Below, one piece after another: positions 6,148-10,678 of a stretch of DNA of 10,678 nt. The stretch covers positions 1-10,678 of the forward strand of contig CAMYJY010000002.1 of assembly GCA_947258835.1 (NCBI GenBank), in the 5' to 3' direction. This DNA is from an uncultured Pirellulales bacterium. GTDB lineage: Bacteria; Planctomycetota; Planctomycetia; Pirellulales; Lacipirellulaceae. The position numbers and the translations under genes are program-made. A model generated the notes under the pieces. That model was given only the letters and a program-made list of their open reading frames with translations. It had not been told where the DNA came from and did no database searches. Each line of letters starts with the position of its first letter. Position 1 is the first letter of the stretch.

Positions 6148-6279
6148 ATGTCAAAAATGTATGTTGATTCTGAGCTAGCAGATTGCGTTGAATTGCAGCT
6201 GTCCACTATGAGCTCCCTTGTTGGCGGTAAGCCTGCAAATGCCCTTGAGCCCTCTCAATCCAGCTTATTTCCTGAGTAA
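6148..6279 (+). CDS. possible small protein, 43 residues, unrecognised
   Basis: An ATG at 6148 has GAGGGG (6135-6140) seven bases upstream, a good ribosome-binding site, and opens 43 codons to a TAA at 6277. The product (MSKMYVDSELADCVELQL at the start, SQSSLFPE at the end) has no membrane segment and matches no family I know. An in-frame ATG at 6109 would extend it to 56 residues but has no ribosome-binding site. It starts the AT-richer patch after yadH, on the same strand. It may be a real small gene, the first of the cassette that follows, or chance coding. The good start site is the main support. Confidence 0.35.
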   Translation: MSKMYVDSELADCVELQLSTMSSLVGGKPANALEPSQSSLFPE

Positions 6280-6450
6280 TAGAGATTTTTTGGCGTTTTT
6301 CTTCCTAAAATGACTTACAGAGCGACAACCTGCTGCTAGACTATATTTACATAGCTGTTGTTAGTTGTAACGAATTAGTAAAAATAACCTGTATGCGAAT
6401 CTTCCGCATCTCTCTTGACCCAGCAGGCCATTTTTTAGACGATCCACGTA
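6280..6450. other. AT-rich leader of the DUF2335 cassette
   Basis: By direct count bases 6301-6420 are about 38% G+C, against clearly higher values in the neighbouring housekeeping genes. No gene is assigned. A possible promoter lies at 6358-6385. A 21-codon frame at 6393-6458 overlaps the start of the next gene and is noted among the rejected items. Confidence 0.5.
6358..6385 (+). promoter_or_regulatory. possible promoter for the small-protein / DUF2335 pair
   Basis: TTGTTA (6358-6363) and AAAAAT (6380-6385) are separated by 16 bases in the most AT-rich part of the region, each matching four of six consensus positions. It would start transcription about 60 bases before the ATG at 6451. Weak evidence; in AT-rich DNA such matches occur by chance. 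Confidence 0.22.
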
Positions 6451-6675
6451 ATGGGTGATTATTCTTCATTTTTGTTCGCATGCCCTTCTGCTTTGGAAGG
6501 CGCTGGCCGGTTGCTGGATTTTGGCGATACGCTGACCGAATTCAATCGGTCTCATTCAGAGCAACTGGCGGATATTAACGCTGCCTGGTGTGACTGGCTT
6601 GCAGTTGGTGCAGATCTACGTGGTGCCATGCACACTTATGTTGCGTCGGAGCCTAAGCTCAGTGGCCAGTCGTAA
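6451..6675 (+). CDS. small conserved-looking protein upstream of DUF2335 gene
   Basis: This is a 74-residue soluble protein. The stretch from FLFACPSALEGAGRLLDFG through TLTEFN to DWLAVGADLRGAM resembles a small uncharacterised protein I remember from unrelated bacteria, with the pattern FLFARPSF-EG-ARV-D-GGTL, a gap, then DW-AVG-DLR-A. That memory is not a database result. Its function is unknown. Composition suggests a small helical, mildly acidic protein with no signal peptide or membrane segment. ATG at 6451 has no strong ribosome-binding site but starts where the family pattern begins. Its 3' end overlaps the start of the DUF2335 frame, so the two are probably translated together and may act together. 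Confidence 0.65.
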   Translation: MGDYSSFLFACPSALEGAGRLLDFGDTLTEFNRSHSEQLADINAAWCDWLAVGADLRGAMHTYVASEPKLSGQS

Positions 6676-7162
6676 GCAAAATTCTTCCGGGCGTGAACTA
6701 GCAAAAGCAGCAGACACAGTCGCTGATAAAACTGCTAGCAGAGTCTTGGAGGTAGTCCAAAGCAGCAGAACAGAGATTCGTTCTGGTCCAGTGCCCTCCG
6801 CCGAGGAATTAGTGAGCTATGAGCAGATTCTTCCTGGATCAGCAGAAAGAATTTTTGCGATGGCAGAACAACAAGCTAAGCATCGTCAAGAATTAGAGTC
6901 TACGGCTATGCACTCCAGTGTGTCGCGCTCGTGGTGGGGTTTAGTTGCTGGCTTCATAGTTGCCATGACGGTAGGCATCGGAGGAATTTTGGTGGCTCTT
7001 AAGGTTAATCCATGGGCTGGTGCAGTAATACTTGGAACTGATTTGGTAGGCCTTATCACCGTATTTGTGACTGGCTCCCGAAGTCAAAGAAAAGAACGAG
7101 AGAAAAAGGCGGAATTGGTCGGCGACGCAAAACGGGAGCAGGAATTGCATAGAGGGCGTTAA
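6638..7162 (+). CDS. DUF2335-type predicted membrane protein
   Basis: The 174-residue product has an N-terminal hydrophilic part, a conserved-looking block GPVPSAEELVSYEQILPG (50-67) followed by SAERIFAMAEQQAKHRQELE (68-87), then two membrane segments near 99-119 and 126-147, and a highly charged tail (SRSQRKEREKKAEL). This order matches the DUF2335 family as I remember it. The function of that family is not known to me; two closely spaced membrane helices and a charged tail fit a small membrane oligomer. The start is uncertain. ATG at 6638 is used; GTG at 6662 has GGAG ten bases upstream, and GTG at 6590 is the longest. All overlap the preceding small gene. It ends 73 bp from the convergent ruvB stop. 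Confidence 0.82.
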   Translation: MLRRSLSSVASRKQNSSGRELAKAADTVADKTASRVLEVVQSSRTEIRSGPVPSAEELVSYEQILPGSAERIFAMAEQQAKHRQELESTAMHSSVSRSWWGLVAGFIVAMTVGIGGILVALKVNPWAGAVILGTDLVGLITVFVTGSRSQRKEREKKAELVGDAKREQELHRGR

Positions 7163-7235
7163 GTCTTTGTCTGCCACTTACTGGAGAATGCCGCAGAAAA
7201 AATTTCCAGCGACTAGAACTTATGGCATTATCAAC

Positions 7236-8330
7236 CTATTCAAAAAGCGGCAAATTCTGATCGCCACTGTCAGCTTCCGCGGCTCCGCCGGGACTGGCTT
7301 GCTCGGGAGGTGTTACACCCAGGTGCTCGTACCCGGCGGTAGTGAGTTTTCTGCCCCGCGGCGTTCTGACGACAAGTTCGGAGCGGAGCAAAAAAGGCTC
7401 GACTTCGTCGGTGAGTGTGTCGGTGGCCGTGTTGAGTGTGTGGGCGATGGCCTCCACGCCCACCGGACCGCCGTGAAACACCCGCAGGATGGTTTTCAGG
7501 TATTTGCGATCCTGTCCATCGAGTCCCAACACATCAATGTTGAGCATCTGCAGCGCGGCTTGGGCCACCTCCAGGGTGATCTGTCCCTGGGCCTTGGTGG
7601 TGGCGTAGTCGCGAACCCAGCGGAGCCGGTTGTTGGCTACCCGCGGGGTACCGCGGCTGCAATCGGCAATTTTTATGGCCGCGTCCTCCGCGATGGCGAC
7701 GCGGAGTTTGGCTGCGTTGCGGGTGACAATTTCGGTCAGTTCACCCAGGTCGTAAAATTCCAAATGTTCGCGGACCTGAAACCGATCACGGAGGGGCGCG
7801 GATAGCAGTCCTGTGCGGGTCGTGGCCCCAATAATCGTAAAGGGGCGGAGCGACATGTTGACCGTGCGGGCGCTGACCCCTTCGCCCAAGGTGATATCGA
7901 TGCGAAAATCTTCCATCGCCGGATACATAAACTCTTCTACCGTCTTGGGCAGCCGGTGGATTTCGTCGATGAAGAGGACGGAGCCCTCTTCGGCATTCGA
8001 GAGATAGGGCAACAGATCCTTGGGGGCCGCCAGGGCCGCACCGCTGGCGATTTGCAGCGGCACCCCCAGCGCCTTGGGGATGCACATGGCAAAAGTTGTT
8101 TTGCCCAGTCCCGGCGGACCGTCCAGCAAGATGTGTCCCAAGGGCTCTTGTCGAATCAGGGCCGCCTCCACGGCAATCATCAACCGCTCGTAGACCTTCC
8201 GCTGGCCCACCATTTCTTCCAGGCGTTGGGGGCGGAGCACCGTCTCTTCTTCCCGCGAGAGTGTTTCCGTCACAGGGCTGGCGGGTGGCGGGACGGCATC
8301 CTCGGCGGAAAGAATCGGTTCGCGGGACAT
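7236..8330 (-). CDS. ruvB: Holliday junction branch migration ATPase RuvB
   Basis: RuvB is the hexameric AAA+ motor that, guided by RuvA, drives branch migration of Holliday junctions in recombinational repair. The 364-residue product has LRPQRLEEMVGQ (32-43), Walker A GPPGLGKTT (71-79), Walker B LFIDE (119-123) with HRL, sensor 1 GATTRTG (168-174), the arginine finger Arg181 in LRDRF, and a winged-helix end with GGPVGVEA and RTPRGR. The usual SGP stretch after Walker A is SGAALAAPKDLLPYLSN, and the end reads VEPFLLRSELVVRTPRGR, a variant I associate with planctomycetes. The first 28 or so residues and the last 25 are extensions beyond the core. ATG at 8330 lacks a good ribosome-binding site. 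It is separated from ruvA by a gene on the other strand. Confidence 0.97.
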   Translation of the reverse strand: MSREPILSAEDAVPPPASPVTETLSREEETVLRPQRLEEMVGQRKVYERLMIAVEAALIRQEPLGHILLDGPPGLGKTTFAMCIPKALGVPLQIASGAALAAPKDLLPYLSNAEEGSVLFIDEIHRLPKTVEEFMYPAMEDFRIDITLGEGVSARTVNMSLRPFTIIGATTRTGLLSAPLRDRFQVREHLEFYDLGELTEIVTRNAAKLRVAIAEDAAIKIADCSRGTPRVANNRLRWVRDYATTKAQGQITLEVAQAALQMLNIDVLGLDGQDRKYLKTILRVFHGGPVGVEAIAHTLNTATDTLTDEVEPFLLRSELVVRTPRGRKLTTAGYEHLGVTPPEQASPGGAAEADSGDQNLPLFE

Positions 8331-8657
8331 GGATCGATGACTGAGCTGGTGGGTGCTGGTTGGAGGAAGGCCTGGTAGGGTCGCGTGGTAAATTCTGCCT
8401 GCTGAACACCTGTATGCTAGCGCCGCTCACTATAGCAGATGGCAGGGGAACGCGGAAAGGATGTGAGATGTAAGATGTGAGATGTGATGCGATGTGAGAT
8501 CTGAGATGTGAGATTTATGATGTGATCTTCAGCCATACTTCGCACCCCTGGCGGGCCCGCAGCTGCACCAGGGGCAGATTCTGCCGCCTACGCACGGGTT
8601 CCTGTGGGTTATACTTGGGGACATTTTCATTGGGCCCACTACGGGATGGGGAAAGGC
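8331..8657. other. ruvB / prsW divergent intergenic region
   Basis: This 327-bp gap contains no gene. It holds a degenerate heptad repeat (8461-8526) and, close to the protease start, a 7-bp inverted repeat, CCCCTGG (8545-8551) with CCAGGGG (8568-8574), whose loop includes the 10-base palindrome GCGGGCCCGC (8551-8560). On the minus strand TATAGT (8435-8430) could be a -10 for ruvB, with a poor -35 17 bases upstream. On the plus strand TATACT (8609-8614) could be a -10 for the protease, but no -35 is seen. Confidence 0.45.
8461..8526. repeat. degenerate heptanucleotide repeat
   Basis: About nine units of the 7-mer ATGTGAG lie head to tail, with variants ATGTAAG, ATGTGAT, ATCTGAG and ATTTATG and one slip (an extra GCG near 8489). 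Such short heptad arrays occur in intergenic DNA of several bacterial groups and can change length by replication slippage. It lies between the divergent starts of ruvB and the protease, so length changes could alter promoter spacing, which is speculation. Confidence 0.8.
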
Positions 8658-9773
8658 ATGCACTGGCGGGATTATTTGAGGAGCAAGACGCGTCAAGCTA
8701 GCTTTTTATGGCGGATAGTGCTGGGGATCCTGGCCGCTGGCTTGGTGCTGGGAGTGCTGGCCCAGTGGTTGTTTTTCGAGGAGGCTGTGGTAGACGGGGC
8801 CCGCCGGACGTCGGCAGGTAGTGCTTGGCCAGCCCTAGAGCAATTGGCCGCGCGCGGTGAGTGGGCTGCCGTGTGGTGGCAGGTGGCTGGGGCCATCTAC
8901 ACCGGTTACGACTCTTGCGGACCGGTCGTCCTGGCCACTCTGGCCGGGGGCTGTTGGCTGGCTTTCTTGCTGCAGTGCCTAGGCCTCCGTGGAGTTTCCG
9001 ACCCGCGATTGTGGTGTGCGCTCTTCGGCGTGGCGCTGGGGGTGCTCAGTATTTGGCCCACGGGTTTTTTCATTCTCTGGCAAGAGTTTGTGTGGGGATT
9101 GAGTAAAAGTCCCGAGCCTGTGGCGGGGCTGCGGTATTGGGTGCTGGGGGTGGGCCTGCGAGAAGAATTTGCCAAGCTCTGCTGTTTTCTGCCGCTGTTG
9201 CCGATCTTGTGCTACCTACGGAGTGAACTGACGGCGCTGCTGGTCGCTGCCTGTGTCGGTTTAGGTTTCGCCGTGGAGGAAAACGTGGGTTATTTCCTGG
9301 GCGATAAGTCCGCGACGGTGGGCCGCTTGCTCACGGCCAACCCCGCGCACTTGGCCCTGACCGGACTGATCGGGCTGCAGGTTTACCGTGCGGTACGCGA
9401 CCCACGCCAGTGGGCGGGCCCCGCGGTGGCTACCTTTGGTCTGTTAGTATTCGCCCACGGTATCTACGACGCCGCTATTTGCTTGCCTCTGCTGGCAGAC
9501 TATAGCCTGGTGGGGGTGATCGTGTTTGCCCTGGTGATTTATCAATTTTTCCGCGAGCTGCGTACGCTGCGTACGTTCGGTGGAGACATGGTTAGTTTGT
9601 CCGCCACTTTCTTGTGCGGTGTTTCCTTAGTCACCGCGGCCACCTTTGTGTATCTTTGCGGGACCCAAGGATTTTCCCTAGCCCTGGACATGTTGCTGGA
9701 GGGGATTTTGGGGCTGGGGGTAATGGTGTATTTATTTTTGCGGGAGATGCCTGAGTCGCTGGTGCGAGTTTAG
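8658..9773 (+). CDS. PrsW-type intramembrane metalloprotease
   Basis: This polytopic membrane protein is probably a site-1-type intramembrane zinc protease of the PrsW group, whose characterised member cleaves an anti-sigma factor in Bacillus. The 371 residues include around nine or ten hydrophobic segments. The group's three motifs are present: EEFAK (Glu169, Glu170, Lys173), F-x3-EN-x2-Y (Phe204, Glu208, Asn209, Tyr212) and histidines in membrane context (His231 in NPAHLALTG, His267 in FAHGIYD). I prefer ATG at 8658, with GGGGA (8648-8652) upstream; ATG at 8646 or GTG at 8604 would add 4 or 18 residues. No anti-sigma or sigma gene is adjacent, so the substrate is unknown. The stop overlaps the convergent ruvA stop by 4 bp. 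Confidence 0.82.
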   Translation: MHWRDYLRSKTRQASFLWRIVLGILAAGLVLGVLAQWLFFEEAVVDGARRTSAGSAWPALEQLAARGEWAAVWWQVAGAIYTGYDSCGPVVLATLAGGCWLAFLLQCLGLRGVSDPRLWCALFGVALGVLSIWPTGFFILWQEFVWGLSKSPEPVAGLRYWVLGVGLREEFAKLCCFLPLLPILCYLRSELTALLVAACVGLGFAVEENVGYFLGDKSATVGRLLTANPAHLALTGLIGLQVYRAVRDPRQWAGPAVATFGLLVFAHGIYDAAICLPLLADYSLVGVIVFALVIYQFFRELRTLRTFGGDMVSLSATFLCGVSLVTAATFVYLCGTQGFSLALDMLLEGILGLGVMVYLFLREMPESLVRV

Positions 9774-10393
9774 GCCTGCCGTTGTTCGTAGACTGCCAGT
9801 AAGAGGGCCTCCACGTCGGCAAACTTTTTCTTGTGCGAGAGGGCTTCGTCGAGCAGGGTGCGGGCGTCTTTTTCGTTGTGGCCCAGGGCACGTAAGACCT
9901 CGAAGGCCTCGCTGACCACGTCCCGCTGGACATCGGCCACCGTGGGAGCGTCGCGGGCCACCAGCAGGGCAAACTTGGAGACCTTGCGGCGGAGTTTGGC
10001 TACAATTCGCTCGGCGGTGGCCGGGCCAATGCCGGGCAGGCCACTCAGCCCCTTGGCGTCTTGGTCTTCGATCCAGCGGGCCACTTCTTGCACGGGACGG
10101 ACCATGGCCCGCAGCGCCTTTTTGACGCCGACCCCATCCACTTGGCAAAAGAACTCAAAAAATTCTCTTTCGATGGCACTTAAAAATCCAATCAGACGGG
10201 GCGTCAGCCGCCCCTGCATGGGATTGCCCTCCAAGTACTCAATCGTATGCAGGCTGATTTCCTGTCCCAGCTGTTCCTGCAGATGCCGGCGCGTGAATTC
10301 AGGGATCAACACTTCGTATTCAAAAGCGCCCACCTCCAAGGTCAAGGTGTCTTCGCTGAGGCTGCGGGGGATACCGGTGATTTTGGTGATCAT
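9770..10393 (-). CDS. ruvA: Holliday junction DNA helicase subunit RuvA
   Basis: RuvA binds the four-way junction as a tetramer and loads RuvB. The 207-residue product has an OB-fold N-terminal domain starting MITKITG, two helix-hairpin-helix motifs (VDGVGVKKAL near 85-94 and LPGIGPATAERIV near 119-131), and a C-terminal RuvB-contact domain near 155-204. The loop that carries the acidic pin in E. coli RuvA (RED) is here IEYLEGNPMQGRLTPRLIGF, about eight residues longer. Acidic residues Glu52 and Glu55 remain nearby. ATG at 10393 has no strong ribosome-binding site. It follows ruvC by 50 bp on the same strand. It is convergent with the protease gene, with which its last four bases are shared. 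Confidence 0.96.
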   Translation of the reverse strand: MITKITGIPRSLSEDTLTLEVGAFEYEVLIPEFTRRHLQEQLGQEISLHTIEYLEGNPMQGRLTPRLIGFLSAIEREFFEFFCQVDGVGVKKALRAMVRPVQEVARWIEDQDAKGLSGLPGIGPATAERIVAKLRRKVSKFALLVARDAPTVADVQRDVVSEAFEVLRALGHNEKDARTLLDEALSHKKKFADVEALLLAVYEQRQA

Positions 10394-10443
10394 ACAAGGT
10401 CTAATGGGTCTCGGGTTGTACTAGTTTCTTTGATAAAATGTAT

Positions 10444-10678
10444 TTAGTTGGGCGCTGCGTCGAGCGGCCGTCGTCGGCAGTTGGTGCAGTAGTGGCAAAA
10501 GGCGATGGCCAAGGCATCCGCCACGTCGGCCGGTTCGGGGAGGGCCGCGAGATGGAGTTCTCGTTGGATGGCCAATTGCATTTGGTCTTTGGGTGCCCGG
10601 CCATTTCCGGTGAGTGTTTTTTTGACTTGGGTCGCAGCGTAATCCGCAATCGTAATATCCGCTTCGGCGGCCGCCAGG
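10444..10678 (-). CDS. ruvC: crossover junction endonuclease RuvC, C-terminal part
   Basis: RuvC cuts the Holliday junction symmetrically after branch migration. Only the last 77 residues are in the window; the gene continues past the right edge. The readable part has VKKTLTGNGRAPKDQM (18-33 of the fragment), the conserved RuvC stretch before the last active-site helix, then EPADVADALAIAFCHY. In that stretch the two aspartates (Asp51 and Asp54 of the fragment) correspond to the last two catalytic carboxylates, Asp138 and Asp141 of E. coli RuvC. A short cysteine- and arginine-rich tail, CTNCRRR, follows. It lies 50 bp upstream of ruvA in the usual ruvC-ruvA order. Confidence 0.95.
   Translation of the reverse strand, partial: LAAAEADITIADYAATQVKKTLTGNGRAPKDQMQLAIQRELHLAALPEPADVADALAIAFCHYCTNCRRRPLDAAPN

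Noticed and set aside
6393..6458. A 21-codon frame (MRIFRISLDPAGHFLDDPRNG) overlapping the start of the small protein gene
   Set aside because: It reads like natural protein and could be a leader peptide, but it has no ribosome-binding site, is very short and lies in a different frame from both neighbours. Not enough to call.
7163..7235. Bidirectional terminator between the DUF2335 gene and ruvB
   Set aside because: CTGGAGA and TTTCCAG (near 7180-7208) pair only six of seven positions around a long loop, without a proper T-run. Too weak.
7167..7805. A 212-codon open frame on the plus strand opposite the ruvB 3' half
   Set aside because: It is antisense to conserved RuvB coding sequence and has no recognisable domain.

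Overview
The window reads as a stretch of bacterial chromosome, most likely from a planctomycete of the Pirellulaceae type. The assignment rests on protein texture recalled from memory, not on a search. RuvA has an enlarged acidic-pin loop and a VDGVGVKKAL hairpin. RuvB carries APKDLLPYLSN after Walker A. FabD has GLSLGEYTAL and the NYLCPGN / VAGAFHT / NVDAQPH set. Intergenic regions are long and rich in short repeats. Most of the window is GC-rich, apart from one AT-richer patch at about 6100-7230.

Layout, left to right. (1) 1-399 is a gene-free, repeat-bearing region with four tandem 16-bp units, a 16-bp palindrome and a possible terminator for fabG. (2) 400-2580, minus strand: rpmF (ribosomal protein L32), then fabD (malonyl-CoA:ACP transacylase), then fabG (3-oxoacyl-ACP reductase). 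This is a reduced form of the classical rpmF-plsX-fabH-fabD-fabG-acpP cluster; plsX and fabH are absent, and acpP is not found within the first 399 bases. (3) 2907-4000, plus strand: a glyoxalase II-type metallo-hydrolase and a glutaredoxin-like protein, probably one thiol-metabolism operon. (4) 4001-4335: intergenic region with two strong inverted repeats, one directly against the start of the next gene. (5) 4336-6091, plus strand: an overlapping ABC exporter pair (ATPase and permease) recognisable as YadG/YadH. (6) about 6100-7162, plus strand: an AT-richer patch with a possible 43-codon gene, a 74-residue small protein and a two-TM DUF2335-type membrane protein whose frame overlaps it. This looks like an acquired cassette and is the best candidate here for a poorly described system. 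(7) 7236-10678: Holliday-junction genes ruvB, ruvA and the 3' part of ruvC on the minus strand, with a PrsW-type intramembrane metalloprotease gene on the plus strand between ruvA and ruvB. Its 3' end overlaps that of ruvA by 4 bp.

How the genes work together: FabD loads malonyl units onto acyl carrier protein and FabG carries out the first reduction of each elongation cycle, beside a ribosomal protein gene that often shares their operon. YadG/YadH form one transporter. RuvA, RuvB and RuvC together branch-migrate and cut Holliday junctions. No tRNA, rRNA, CRISPR array or transposase was seen.
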